Positions 15,417-22,969 are shown, counted from the stretch's first letter. The stretch: DNA of 26,798 nt from Actinomycetes bacterium (GCA_024640745.1 JAHEEL010000008.1:1-26798); one strand, 5' to 3'. Notes: generated by a model not told the origin, from the sequence alone. Program-made: numbers and translations.

Positions 15417-15530
15417 ATGAAAGTATCGGCATCCGCCAAGAAGATGTGCGAGAAGTGCCGGGTCATCCGGCGCAACGGTCGCGTCTGGGTGATCTGCGAG
15501 AACCCGCGACACAAGCAGCGTCAGGGGTAG
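15417..15530 (+). CDS. rpmJ: 50S ribosomal protein L36
   Basis: The 37-residue L36 of the large subunit. It carries the complete zinc-ribbon set Cys11-x2-Cys14 and Cys27-x4-His32 (KKMCEKC and VICENPRHK), so it is the zinc-binding form. The ATG at 15417 gives the canonical MKVSASAKKMCEKC start. In many bacteria rpmJ follows infA in the spc/alpha ribosomal cluster; here nothing ribosomal lies upstream, and the nearest upstream gene is a divergent lipoprotein nuclease. It therefore heads the operon with its own promoter and leader. Confidence 0.97.
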   Translation: MKVSASAKKMCEKCRVIRRNGRVWVICENPRHKQRQG

Positions 15531-15537
15531 CGCACAC

Positions 15538-15915
15538 ATGGCACGAATCGCTGGAGTAGACCTCCCGAGAGAAAAGCGGGTCGAAATCGGCCTGACCTAC
15601 ATCTACGGCGTCGGGCGCACCGGATCAAGGCAGATCCTCACCGCACTCGACATCTCGCCCGATACGAAGGTGCGCGATCTGACCGATTCCGAGGTCGTCA
15701 AGATCCGCCAGTTCATCGACAACAACTACGTCGTCGAGGGCGATCTTCGCCGCGAGGTGGCCCAGAACATCAAGCGCAAGATCGAGATCGGGTGCTATCA
15801 GGGGCTGCGTCATCGCCGCGGCCTCCCGGTACGCGGTCAGCGGACTCACACGAACGCACGGACCCGAAAGGGCCGCCGCGCTCCGGTGGCAGGCAAGAAG
15901 AAGGTCGGTAAGTAA
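15538..15915 (+). CDS. rpsM: 30S ribosomal protein S13
   Basis: A 125-residue S13, which sits at the head of the small subunit and contacts 16S rRNA, the 50S bridge and the P-site tRNA. It shows the start MARIAGVDLPREKRVEIGLTYIYGVG, the helix-hairpin region and the basic C-terminal tail with RHRRGLPVRGQRTHTNARTRKG. It starts 7 nt after rpmJ; an AGGGGT stretch inside the end of rpmJ can act as ribosome-binding site. Its stop overlaps the rpsK start by 1 nt (TAATG). Length is normal. Confidence 0.98.
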   Translation: MARIAGVDLPREKRVEIGLTYIYGVGRTGSRQILTALDISPDTKVRDLTDSEVVKIRQFIDNNYVVEGDLRREVAQNIKRKIEIGCYQGLRHRRGLPVRGQRTHTNARTRKGRRAPVAGKKKVGK

Positions 15916-16304
15916 TGGCCAAGCAGACTCCACGGCCGCGCCGCAAGGCTCGCCGCACCATCACTCATGGTCAGGCGCACATCCGCGCCAGCTTCAACAA
16001 CACGATCATCACGATCACGGACCAGAAGGGCGAGGTCGTCGGATGGTCGTCCGGCGGATCTGTCGGCTACAAGGGTTCGCGCAAGTCAACCCCGTACGCT
16101 GCGCAGGTCGCGGCCGAGCAAGCCGCCCGCAAGGTCGGCGAGATGGGGATTCGGAAGCTGGATGTCATCGTCCGTGGCTCCGGCTCCGGACGAGAGACCG
16201 CGATTCGCACGCTCCAGAACATGGGCATCGAGGTCACCGGGATCAAGGACGTCACCCCGGTGCCGTTCAACGGATGCCGCCCGAAGAAGCGGAGGATGCG
16301 CTAG
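15915..16304 (+). CDS. rpsK: 30S ribosomal protein S11
   Basis: A 129-residue S11 of the 30S platform near the Shine-Dalgarno/anti-Shine-Dalgarno helix. Characteristic blocks are HIRASFNNTIITITD, SSGGSVGYKGSRKSTPYAAQVAAE, GSGSGRETAIRTLQ and the C-terminal GIKDVTPVPFNGCRPKKRR. The start overlaps the rpsM stop by 1 nt and rpsD begins 2 nt after its stop, so the three genes are probably translated together. Nothing unusual. Confidence 0.98.
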   Translation: MAKQTPRPRRKARRTITHGQAHIRASFNNTIITITDQKGEVVGWSSGGSVGYKGSRKSTPYAAQVAAEQAARKVGEMGIRKLDVIVRGSGSGRETAIRTLQNMGIEVTGIKDVTPVPFNGCRPKKRRMR

Positions 16305-16306
16305 AG

Positions 16307-16912
16307 ATGGCTCGCTACACCGGACCAAGGACCAAGGTCAGCCGCAGGGCGCGCCAGCTCCTCGATGAGAACAAGGCCAAGTACTTCGACCGGCGGCCGT
16401 ACCCGCCCGGCGAACACGGCCGCGGCCGCATCCGTGAGTCGCAGTATCTGGTGCAGCTCCGCGAGAAGCAGAAGCTGCGCTTCATGTACGGCGTGCTCGA
16501 GAAGCAGTTTCGGCGCTACTACAAGGAAGCCGCCCGGCAGTCCGGGATCACCGGAACCAACCTGCTGGTCATCCTCGAGAGTCGCCTCGACAACGTCGTG
16601 TACCGGTCGGGATTGGCGTTGACTCGTCCCCAGGCCCGTCAGCTCGTCAACCACGGCCACTTCCTCGTGAACGGCAAGCGCGTCGACATTCCTTCGTACC
16701 AGGTGCGAAAGGACGACGTCGTGACCGTCAAGGAGCGGAGCATGGAGGCGCTCCCAATTCTGATCGCCATCGATACCGGTGACCGGACCGTCCCTGAGTG
16801 GATGGACGTCAACGCCGATGAGCGCAAGATCACCATCATCGATCTCCCCAGCCGGGAACAGATCGACACACAAATCCAAGAGCAGCTCGTCGTCGAGTTG
16901 TACTCGAAGTAG
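16307..16912 (+). CDS. rpsD: 30S ribosomal protein S4
   Basis: A 201-residue S4, a primary 16S rRNA-binding assembly protein. It begins MARYTGPRTKVSRRARQLL, continues with FDRRPYPPGEHGRGRIRESQY and LREKQKLRFMYGVLEKQFRRYY, and has an S4 RNA-binding domain (about residues 90-155: SRLDNVVYRSGLALTRPQARQLVNHGHFLVNGK). The N-terminal zinc cysteines found in some S4 proteins are absent, so this is the zinc-free form. The ATG at 16307 (after GGAGGATGCG) is chosen over earlier in-frame starts inside rpsK. S4 represses the alpha operon in some bacteria; whether it does so here is not shown. Confidence 0.97.
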   Translation: MARYTGPRTKVSRRARQLLDENKAKYFDRRPYPPGEHGRGRIRESQYLVQLREKQKLRFMYGVLEKQFRRYYKEAARQSGITGTNLLVILESRLDNVVYRSGLALTRPQARQLVNHGHFLVNGKRVDIPSYQVRKDDVVTVKERSMEALPILIAIDTGDRTVPEWMDVNADERKITIIDLPSREQIDTQIQEQLVVELYSK

Positions 16913-16943
16913 TAGTTCCCGAACCCGAAAGGGGAGTCTCTCC

Positions 16944-17906
16944 GTGCTGATCACGCAGCGGCCCACCATCGAAGAAGAAATCGTCAACGACACTCGCTCG
17001 CGCTTCATTGTGGAACCGCTCGAGCCGGGCTTCGGCTACACCCTTGGAAACACGATGCGGCGCACGCTGTTGTCGCGAATCCCCGGTGCAGCGATCACGT
17101 CGGTGCGCATCGAAGGCGTCCAGCATGAGTTCTCGACCATCGAGGGCGTTGTCGAAGACGTCGTCGACTTCATCCTGAATCTCAAGCAGGTCGTCCTTCG
17201 GATCGAAGCCGAGGGTCCCCAGACGCTCTACCTGTCCGCTCAGGGCAAGGGCGAGGTGACCGCCGGCGACATCCAGGCGCCGGCAGGCGTCGAGGTCGTC
17301 AATACCGACCATCACCTCGCGACCCTGTCGGCCTCCGCGAGGCTCGAGGTCGAGATGGCCGCTGGACGCGGTGTCGGCTACCGCAGCGCGGACAAGAACA
17401 AGACGTCGGATGCGATCGGAGTGATGCCGATCGACTCGATCTACTCGCCGGTGCGCAAGGTCGCCTATCGAGTCGAGAGCACGCAGGTCGGGCAGATGAC
17501 CGACTTCGACAAGCTCGTTCTCGATATCGAGACCGATGGTTCCGTGAGCCCCGCCGAAGCGATCTCATCCGCCGGGGGCACCCTCCGCAATCTGTTCGAG
17601 TTGTTCTCCGACATGGAGGACTACGACGGACTCGAGCTCGATGAGATCATCCAGCCCGAGGCCGCCGGTCAAGAGCATCTCGATCTTCCGATCGAAGCGC
17701 TCGACCTGTCCGAGCGGCCGCGCAACTGTCTGCGGCGCGCACAGGTCCAGACCGTCGGCGAGCTCATCGAGAAGAGCGAGGACGACCTGCTCAACATCAC
17801 GAACTTCGGGCAGAAGTCGCTCGAAGAGGTTGTTGCGAAGCTCGACGAACTCGGATTCTCGTTGCGTTCGATCGCCGACAGTGAGTCGACAGAGAGCGTT
17901 GTCTGA
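16944..17906 (+). CDS. rpoA: DNA-directed RNA polymerase alpha subunit
   Basis: A 320-residue alpha subunit. The N-terminal dimerisation and assembly domain has FGYTLGNTMRRTLLSRIPGAAI (about 33-54). The C-terminal helical domain (about 250-310) has RNCLRRAQVQTVGELIEKSEDDLLNITNFGQKSLEEV, which binds UP elements and activators. The start is GTG at 16944, supported by AAAGGGGAG about 8 nt upstream and by the conserved MLITQRPTIEEE beginning; the longer ORF upstream overlaps rpsD and is not conserved. Its stop overlaps the rplQ start (TGATG). Confidence 0.97.
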   Translation: MLITQRPTIEEEIVNDTRSRFIVEPLEPGFGYTLGNTMRRTLLSRIPGAAITSVRIEGVQHEFSTIEGVVEDVVDFILNLKQVVLRIEAEGPQTLYLSAQGKGEVTAGDIQAPAGVEVVNTDHHLATLSASARLEVEMAAGRGVGYRSADKNKTSDAIGVMPIDSIYSPVRKVAYRVESTQVGQMTDFDKLVLDIETDGSVSPAEAISSAGGTLRNLFELFSDMEDYDGLELDEIIQPEAAGQEHLDLPIEALDLSERPRNCLRRAQVQTVGELIEKSEDDLLNITNFGQKSLEEVVAKLDELGFSLRSIADSESTESVV

Positions 17907-18256
17907 TGCCACGACCGAAGAAGGGGGCGCGCCTCGGCGGCGGTCCCGACCACCAGCGCAAGATCCTGTCCAATCTCACGGCGCAGCTCATCGAGCATGA
18001 GCGAGTGACGACCACGCACGCCAAGGCCCGCGAGGTGCGGCCCTACGCCGAGAAGATCATTTCAAAGGCACGTCGCGGCGATCTGCACGCCCGTCGCCTG
18101 GTGTTGGCGAAGATCGGCGACAATGACGTCGTTACCAAGCTGTTCGACGAGATTGGCCCGCGATATGCGGATCGGCCCGGTGGCTACACGCGGATCACGA
18201 AGCTCGGCCCGCGCCGCGGCGACGGTTCCGAGATGGCAATGATCGAGCTCGTCTAG
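17906..18256 (+). CDS. rplQ: 50S ribosomal protein L17
   Basis: A 116-residue L17 near the peptide exit tunnel. It shows MPRPKKGARLGGGPDHQRKILSNLTAQLIEHERVTTTHAKAREVRPYAEKII and a C-terminal GGYTRITKLGPRRGDGSEMAMIELV. It overlaps rpoA by 1 nt and ends the operon; a hairpin terminator follows 30 nt later. In many genomes truA comes next; here two other genes intervene. Confidence 0.98.
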   Translation: MPRPKKGARLGGGPDHQRKILSNLTAQLIEHERVTTTHAKAREVRPYAEKIISKARRGDLHARRLVLAKIGDNDVVTKLFDEIGPRYADRPGGYTRITKLGPRRGDGSEMAMIELV

Positions 18257-18285
18257 CGTCGCGAGTCGCCGGTCGCCGATCTGAG

Positions 18286-18311
18286 AATGCCCCGGTCTCG
18301 ACCGGGGCATT
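18286..18311 (+). terminator. Terminator of the rpmJ-rplQ operon
   Basis: An 11-bp perfect stem, AATGCCCCGGT (18286-18296) with ACCGGGGCATT (18301-18311), has a CTCG tetraloop and is followed by ACTTTGTGT. It sits 30 nt after the rplQ stop. Confidence 0.88.
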
Positions 18312-18339
18312 ACTTTGTGTGGCGGCGGGTCGGTACGAT
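18310..18339 (+). promoter_or_regulatory. Candidate promoter of the Nudix gene, leaderless
   Basis: TTACTT (18310-18315) and TACGAT (18334-18339) are 18 bp apart. The -10 box ends 8 nt before the ATG at 18348 and there is no ribosome-binding site, so transcription should start at or next to the start codon. Confidence 0.5.
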
Positions 18340-18347
18340 CCTGCGGT

Positions 18348-18878
18348 ATGAACTCGATTGAGACGTTGCTGGTCGGCGCGTTCGAGATCGCGCCGGCCAC
18401 GGCGGTCGAGCGAGCGCTCGAACTGGCCCGACTCCCTGCGCCGGCGGACCGGAACCGTTTCGACCCGGGGCACTTCACGGCGTCCGGCTTCGTCGTCTCA
18501 CCCGATGGTGCATCGGTTCTGCTCGTCCACCATCGGCGACTGGACCGATGGCTCCAACCCGGGGGCCATATCGATCCGGGAGATGCTTCGCCGATTGCTG
18601 CGGCGGTCCGCGAGGTCCTGGAGGAGACCGGCATCGCAACTGAAGTGATCAGCGATTCGTTGCTCGATCTCGACATCCATCCCATTCCTCCGCGTGCGCC
18701 CGAGCCGGCGCACGAACATTTCGACCTCCGCTTCGCCCTGCGTGCGCTCCATGGAGCCATCGTGGTGGATGACGAGGTGCACGATGCGCGCTGGGTTCCG
18801 TGGGCGGAGGTCGGATCCTACGACGTCGATGCCTCCAGCCTTCGCGGTGCCGAGGCGCTGCGGCAGGCGTGCTCGTAG
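18348..18878 (+). CDS. Nudix hydrolase
   Basis: A 176-residue Nudix protein; the family cleaves nucleoside diphosphates linked to another group. The Nudix box is GGHIDPGDASPIAAAVREVLEETGI (shown here in two parts: GGHIDPGDASP, about 67-77, and REVLEETGI, about 82-90), with the metal-binding REVLEE core intact. The usual Glu after the PG is Asp, and the loop is one residue longer than the textbook pattern, a variant seen in many actinobacterial members. Substrate is unknown. The ATG at 18348 lies 8 nt after a TACGAT box, with no Shine-Dalgarno. It lies between the ribosomal operon terminator and a small membrane-protein gene and is not obviously tied to either. Confidence 0.88.
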   Translation: MNSIETLLVGAFEIAPATAVERALELARLPAPADRNRFDPGHFTASGFVVSPDGASVLLVHHRRLDRWLQPGGHIDPGDASPIAAAVREVLEETGIATEVISDSLLDLDIHPIPPRAPEPAHEHFDLRFALRALHGAIVVDDEVHDARWVPWAEVGSYDVDASSLRGAEALRQACS

Positions 18879-18921
18879 CGGCTCACCGGTAGGCTTGTCC
18901 GTCCCCGACGGAAAGCGCACG

Positions 18922-19446
18922 ATGGGTGTCGTCCTCAACCGACTGCTACAGACGATCCGGTTCGACCGCGACGCTTTCGTCTGGATGGAGTTCAATGATC
19001 GAGCCACCGGAGATGCGCTCATCATCATTGCGATCACCGAGGTGCTGTTCCTGGTTGCCGGCGGCACGCCACTCTTCGGGCTGGTCACAGGATTTGTCGA
19101 TGTGCTCGCGACGCTGCTGTCGACGGTCATCTTCTGGCTGGTCTACAGCGGACTGGTGTACGCCGGAGCGGTCTATCTCTTCCGGGGCGACGGGCGATTC
19201 CCGACCTATCTTCGTATCGCGGGGTTCGCATTTCCGACCCTGCTGCTGACGATCGCGACGACGCGGATCTTCGGTAGCGGTCTCATCGGCGCCCTCGTCG
19301 GTTCGCTCTGGTTCCTGCTCGTGGTCGCCTATGGGACGCACTATGTGTCCGATCTGCCGCTCGATCGGTCGATCGTCACGGCGGTGCTTGGCTGGGCCGG
19401 GTGGATCGTGGTCTCGACGATCCTCGGCGGCTTCAGCTTCTTCTAG
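18922..19446 (+). CDS. Yip1-like integral membrane protein
   Basis: A 174-residue membrane protein with about five hydrophobic segments (approximate residues 33-50, 58-85, 98-115, 118-137, 150-172). The layout (an amphipathic N-terminus with FDRDAFVWMEFNDRATGDALIII, then paired helices with a polar turn YLFRGDGRFPTYLRIAGFAF) resembles the Yip1 domain family. Function of bacterial Yip1-like proteins is largely unknown. The ATG at 18922 follows a weak GGAAAG; a TAGGCT box at 18890-18895 could be its -10 element. truA follows 14 nt later and may be co-transcribed. Confidence 0.6.
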   Translation: MGVVLNRLLQTIRFDRDAFVWMEFNDRATGDALIIIAITEVLFLVAGGTPLFGLVTGFVDVLATLLSTVIFWLVYSGLVYAGAVYLFRGDGRFPTYLRIAGFAFPTLLLTIATTRIFGSGLIGALVGSLWFLLVVAYGTHYVSDLPLDRSIVTAVLGWAGWIVVSTILGGFSFF

Positions 19447-19460
19447 GGACGGCGTGAGCG

Positions 19461-20219
19461 ATGCCGACCTATCGCATCGAACTCGCTTACGACGGGACCG
19501 GCTTCCACGGCTACGCCCGCCAGGACAATGTCCCGACGATTCAGGCGGCGCTTGAAGCAGCGCTCTTCCGCCGCACGGGCGTCGTCGAGACTTCCGTGGC
19601 GGGCCGAACCGATCGAGGCGTGCATGCAACCGGACAGGTCGTGAGCTTCACCGTGGCCGATCCGATCGACGAAGATCGATTGCGGCAGAGCCTGAATCGT
19701 CAACTCGGTCCCGTGATTGCCGTCAATGCCGTCGTCGAGGCCGGTGACGACTTCCATGCCCGCTTCTCCGCCGTAGGTCGCCGGTATCGCTATCTGATCT
19801 TGAACCAACCGGTGCATGACCCCCTCGCGGCCCGCACATCGTGGCATGTGGCCGAACCGCTCGATCTGGAGGCGATGGACCGAGGCGTCGGCTACGTCGT
19901 GGGCGCGCACGACTTCGCGTCGTTCTGCAAGAAGGCACCGGGACGCTCCACGATCCGCGAGGTGAGCGAGGCGACCTGGGCCCCCGCAGGAGGCTTCTTC
20001 GAGTTGTCAATTGGCGCGAACGCCTTCTGTCACCACATGGTTCGATCGATTGTGTCGACGTCGGTCGAGATCGGGCGACGGCGGCTCCGACCGGAAGCGA
20101 TGCGGGACATCCTCGAGGCCCGGGACCGGACGCGGGCAACCGGAACGGCCCCGGCCCGCGGCCTCACGCTGGTCTCCGTCGACTACCCCCCCGCACCCGG
20201 GGCTGGTGACGTCACATAG
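19461..20219 (+). CDS. truA: tRNA pseudouridine(38-40) synthase
   Basis: A 252-residue TruA, which makes pseudouridine at positions 38-40 of the tRNA anticodon arm. It begins YRIELAYDGTGFHGYARQDNVPTIQAALE and has the catalytic motif GRTDRGVHATGQV with nucleophile Asp51. Later blocks are FHARFSAVGRRYRYLI (about 95-110), HDFASFCKK and NAFCHHMVRSIV (substrate pocket). Length and motifs are complete. It starts 14 nt after the Yip1-like gene and precedes rplM, the usual position of truA between rplQ and rplM except for the two inserted genes. Confidence 0.96.
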   Translation: MPTYRIELAYDGTGFHGYARQDNVPTIQAALEAALFRRTGVVETSVAGRTDRGVHATGQVVSFTVADPIDEDRLRQSLNRQLGPVIAVNAVVEAGDDFHARFSAVGRRYRYLILNQPVHDPLAARTSWHVAEPLDLEAMDRGVGYVVGAHDFASFCKKAPGRSTIREVSEATWAPAGGFFELSIGANAFCHHMVRSIVSTSVEIGRRRLRPEAMRDILEARDRTRATGTAPARGLTLVSVDYPPAPGAGDVT

Positions 20220-20328
20220 GACGTCTGCGCCCGCACACTCATCCGGCCGACCGCGCCGCTCCGTTCTGCGGGCCGGGGACGCCATGTGGGCAACGGCGAA
20301 CCTCCGGTGCGCCGTGTTGGGGGAGCGG

Positions 20329-20358
20329 TTGGCCTTATGTTCCGTTGTCCGATAGCAT
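20329..20358 (+). promoter_or_regulatory. Candidate promoter of rplM-rpsI
   Basis: TTGGCC (20329-20334) and TAGCAT (20353-20358) are 18 bp apart, about 55 nt upstream of rplM. The leader contains an internal CCCGGG...CCCCGGGG hairpin-prone stretch (20370-20384). Farther upstream, CCGGCC (20243-20248) with GGCCGG (20271-20276) could form a weak truA terminator. Confidence 0.45.
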
Positions 20359-20412
20359 TTGGCCTCGCTCCCGGGTCCCCGGGGGTTGTCTCGTGCCGTC
20401 TGAGGACTCCCG

Positions 20413-20877
20413 ATGAAAGCCAAGCTGCAAAGAACCTTCACGCCCACGTCGTCCGATATCGATCGGACGTGGTACGTCGTCGATGCCGACGGCATCCCGC
20501 TTGGTCGACTCGCATCCGAGGTGGCCCAGATCTTGCGCGGCAAGCACAAGCCTTCCTTCGCTCCCCACATGGACATGGGCGACTACGTCATCGTGGTCAA
20601 CGCTGAGAAGGTGGCGGTGTCGGGCAACAAGGAGACCGGCAAGGTCTATTACCGCCACTCTGGATTCCCGGGTGGCCTGCGATCCGACAGCCTGGCCGAG
20701 ATGCGTGCCGAGCATCCCGAGCGTCTCGTTGAGAACGCCGTCAGGGGCATGATCCCGAAGAACCGGCTCGGTCGCCAGACGCTCACCAAGCTCAAGGTCT
20801 ACTCCGGCCACGACCACCCGCACGGCGCTCAGAAACCGAAACCGCTCACGCTCTCACAGGGAAAGGCTGAAGCCTGA
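20413..20877 (+). CDS. rplM: 50S ribosomal protein L13
   Basis: A 154-residue L13, an early assembly protein of the large subunit. Visible signatures are RTWYVVDADGIPLGRLASEVAQILRGKHKPSF, GDYVIVVNAEKVAVSGNK, YYRHSGFPGGLR and MIPKNRLGRQTLTKLKVYSGHDHPH. The ATG at 20413 follows GAGGACTCCCG. It carries a short N-terminal extension before the conserved WYVVDA, usual in actinobacteria. Its stop overlaps rpsI by 1 nt (TGATG), the standard rplM-rpsI pair. Confidence 0.98.
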   Translation: MKAKLQRTFTPTSSDIDRTWYVVDADGIPLGRLASEVAQILRGKHKPSFAPHMDMGDYVIVVNAEKVAVSGNKETGKVYYRHSGFPGGLRSDSLAEMRAEHPERLVENAVRGMIPKNRLGRQTLTKLKVYSGHDHPHGAQKPKPLTLSQGKAEA

Positions 20878-21269
20878 TGCCGACACCGATTGTCCAGGCC
20901 ACCGGCCGCCGCAAGACGTCCGTCGCTCGCGTGCGACTTCTCGATGGGACCGGCCAGTTCACGCTCAACGGTCGGAGCCTCGACCAGTACTTCCCCGAGG
21001 CCGCACATCGCATGCGCGTCGTCGAACCCCTCAAGGTCACCGAGCTCGAGGGCCGATTCGACATCTCCGCCACGCTTGAGGGTGGTGGCACGACCGGGCA
21101 GAGCGATGCTCTCCGCCTCGGCATTGCACGTGCGCTGCTGGAGGTCGACCCGGAGCTTCGTCGCGTCCTCAAGAAGGCCGGCATGCTCCGCCGCGACGAC
21201 CGCAAAGTCGAGCGGAAGAAATACGGCCTGCGCAAGGCGCGCCGCGCTCCGCAGTTCACCAAGCGCTGA
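20877..21269 (+). CDS. rpsI: 30S ribosomal protein S9
   Basis: A 130-residue S9, whose C-terminal tail reaches the P-site tRNA. It shows ATGRRKTSVARVRLLDGTGQFTLNGRSLDQYF, GGGTTGQSDALRLGIARALLE and the invariant C-terminus KARRAPQFTKR. It overlaps rplM by 1 nt; glmM follows after 48 nt with its own ribosome-binding site. Confidence 0.98.
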   Translation: MPTPIVQATGRRKTSVARVRLLDGTGQFTLNGRSLDQYFPEAAHRMRVVEPLKVTELEGRFDISATLEGGGTTGQSDALRLGIARALLEVDPELRRVLKKAGMLRRDDRKVERKKYGLRKARRAPQFTKR

Positions 21270-21317
21270 TTCACGCGGCACTGCCGCTCTCGATCGATCG
21301 CAACGGGGGAAGCCAGG

Positions 21318-22631
21318 ATGGCCGAACGTCACCTATTCGGTACCGACGGTGTGCGCGGCGTCGCCAATGAGACCCTGACGCCCGAGGTCTCACACGATCT
21401 CGCTCGTGCTGCCGGCGAGAGCATCGAAGGGCACATCGTCGTCGGGCGCGATACCCGCCGGTCGGGGCCGATGCTTGCCGCGGCTCTGATGGCCGGATTC
21501 AACTCAGTGGGTGTCGACACGATCGATCTCGGCATCATTCCGGTCGGGGCGGTCTCTCGTCTCGTTCGCGACACCGGAGCCGCCTACGGTGTCATGGTCA
21601 GCGCCTCACATAACCCGGCTCCCGACAATGGCATCAAGTTCTTCGGACCGAACGGCACGAAGCTCTCGGACGGCGACGAAGCCTCGATCGAGGCTCGCTA
21701 CTTCGCCGGGTCTCCGTGGATTCGGGCCGTGGGACGCAAAGTCGGTATCCAGACCGTCATGGCCGACGCCATCGATCGGTACATCGACAAGATCGTCGCT
21801 CCCGTCGAATACTCGATGCGTGGTCTCGAGTTCGTCGTGGACGCCGCCAACGGTGCTGCGTTCATTGCAGCTCCGACCCTGTTCGAACGCGTCGGCGCGA
21901 CGGTCGAGGTGCTCAACGCGGACCCGGACGGCATGAACATCAACCTGGGCTGCGGAGCGACGCATCCCGAGGCGTTGGCGAAACACGCTGCGGGGAGAGT
22001 TGGTCTCTCTTTCGACGGTGACGCCGACCGTCTCATCGCCATCGACGAAGACGGCTTCGTTGCGGACGGAGACGTCATCATGGCCATTTTCGCCCAGTGG
22101 ATGAAGGAGCGGGGCAAGCTCAAGAACGACGCCGTTGTCGCCACGGTGATGTCCAATCTGGGCTTTCGCAAGGCGATGGAACGCCTCGGCATCGAGGTCA
22201 TCGAGACGACGGTCGGTGACCGCTATGTGCTCGAGGCGATGCGCACGTCGCGTGCCGTGGTGGGTGGCGAGCAATCCGGGCACGTCCTGCTCGAAGACCG
22301 GGCCACCGGCGACGGGCTGCGCACCGCGCTGCGCCTCATGGAGGTCATGGCGTCGACCGGGAAAGAGCTGCGTGAGCTCCGCACCGTGATGACCGCCTAT
22401 CCGCAGGTGCTCGAGAATGTGGTTGTCAAAGACAAGGCATATGCGGATAACCCTGCAGTGGCGACGGCCATTGCGAAGGCCGAACGCGCGCTGGCCGGGC
22501 GCGGCCGGTTGTTGGTTCGCCCGTCCGGGACCGAGCCCCTTGTTCGCGTGATGGTTGAAGCCCCGACCGCAGAGGAAGCAGCAGACGTGGCGGCAATGGT
22601 CGTGAAGACCGTCCAGTCAGAGTTGGCGTAG
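21318..22631 (+). CDS. glmM: Phosphoglucosamine mutase
   Basis: A 437-residue GlmM, converting glucosamine-6-phosphate to glucosamine-1-phosphate for UDP-GlcNAc and peptidoglycan synthesis. The phosphoserine loop is VSASHNPAPDNGIKFF with Ser97, the metal site is FDGDADR with Asp233 first, the sugar-binding loop is GGEQSGH, and the phosphate-binding loop is RPSGTEPLVRVM from Arg401. Start MAERHLFGTDGVRGVAN is canonical, with GGGGGAAGCCAGG upstream. It lies directly upstream of glmS, whose product makes its substrate. An inverted-repeat element follows its stop. Confidence 0.97.
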   Translation: MAERHLFGTDGVRGVANETLTPEVSHDLARAAGESIEGHIVVGRDTRRSGPMLAAALMAGFNSVGVDTIDLGIIPVGAVSRLVRDTGAAYGVMVSASHNPAPDNGIKFFGPNGTKLSDGDEASIEARYFAGSPWIRAVGRKVGIQTVMADAIDRYIDKIVAPVEYSMRGLEFVVDAANGAAFIAAPTLFERVGATVEVLNADPDGMNINLGCGATHPEALAKHAAGRVGLSFDGDADRLIAIDEDGFVADGDVIMAIFAQWMKERGKLKNDAVVATVMSNLGFRKAMERLGIEVIETTVGDRYVLEAMRTSRAVVGGEQSGHVLLEDRATGDGLRTALRLMEVMASTGKELRELRTVMTAYPQVLENVVVKDKAYADNPAVATAIAKAERALAGRGRLLVRPSGTEPLVRVMVEAPTAEEAADVAAMVVKTVQSELA

Positions 22632-22649
22632 GCCGAACTGCCAGCCTCG

Positions 22650-22716
22650 AGGCACGAGACACGAGACAGGGAGTCCGGTCTCGCATCTTCCGTCTCGTGT
22701 CTTCCGTCTCGTGCCT
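22650..22716. repeat. Dispersed inverted-repeat element, copy 2 (probable glmM terminator)
   Basis: AGGCACGAGAC (22650-22660) pairs with GTCTCGTGCCT (22706-22716), and GACACGAGAC (22658-22667) can pair with GTCTCGTGTC (22692-22701). The centre has TCCGGTCTCG. The inner arms and this centre match the element at 14202-14270. It begins 18 nt after the glmM stop. Confidence 0.7.
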
Positions 22717-22732
22717 TTCGTCCGCTGTTTGC

Positions 22733-22738
22733 TACTCT
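22733..22738 (+). promoter_or_regulatory. Possible -10 box of glmS
   Basis: TACTCT stands alone upstream of the ribozyme and would start transcription near 22745, about 30 nt before the ribozyme cleavage site. No convincing -35 is visible. Confidence 0.3.
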
Positions 22739-22774
22739 TCGACGACAACTGAACGATCGACCGGAGAACATCCA

Positions 22775-22931
22775 AGCGCCTGCCCTCGCGTGTGCGAGGT
22801 GACGAGGAAGAGGGAGTATCGAACTGTCGGCGGGTGCCCTCTCGGCTGCTCACAGTCGTAACGGGGTCGGGCAAAGCCCGGGAGCGATCTCGGGGACAAC
22901 CCCTCCCGAGTGAGCCGGGACATCGTCCCGG
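22775..22931 (+). ncRNA. glmS ribozyme: glmS ribozyme (glucosamine-6-phosphate-activated self-cleaving riboswitch)
   Basis: The 5' untranslated region of glmS carries the conserved core of the glmS ribozyme. Cleavage would fall between A22775 and G22776 in A|GCGCC. Then come a hairpin CCTCGC/GCGAGG (22784-22789 with 22794-22799), GACGAGG (22801-22807), the pair AGAGGG/CCCTCT (22809-22814 with 22837-22842) enclosing TATCGA (22817-22822) and TCGGCGGGTGCC (22827-22838), the hairpin CGGCTG/CAGTCG (22843-22848 with 22853-22858), and 3' hairpins at 22868-22880 and 22889-22910. CGCC at 22777-22780 can pair with GGCG at 22829-22832, the expected pseudoknot. From memory this lines up closely with the Thermoanaerobacter and Bacillus ribozymes. 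A last hairpin CCGGGAC/GTCCCGG (22915-22931) precedes the ribosome-binding site. With bound glucosamine-6-phosphate the RNA cuts itself and the glmS message is degraded. Confidence 0.9.
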
Positions 22932-22969
22932 AGCGCCCTCCGGTCTACCACCTCAAGGAGGTCGCGCGC

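Noticed and set aside
22792..22969. Protein-coding frame upstream of glmS
   Set aside because: The stretch is explained by the ribozyme; the GTG at 22970 gives the required N-terminal Cys.
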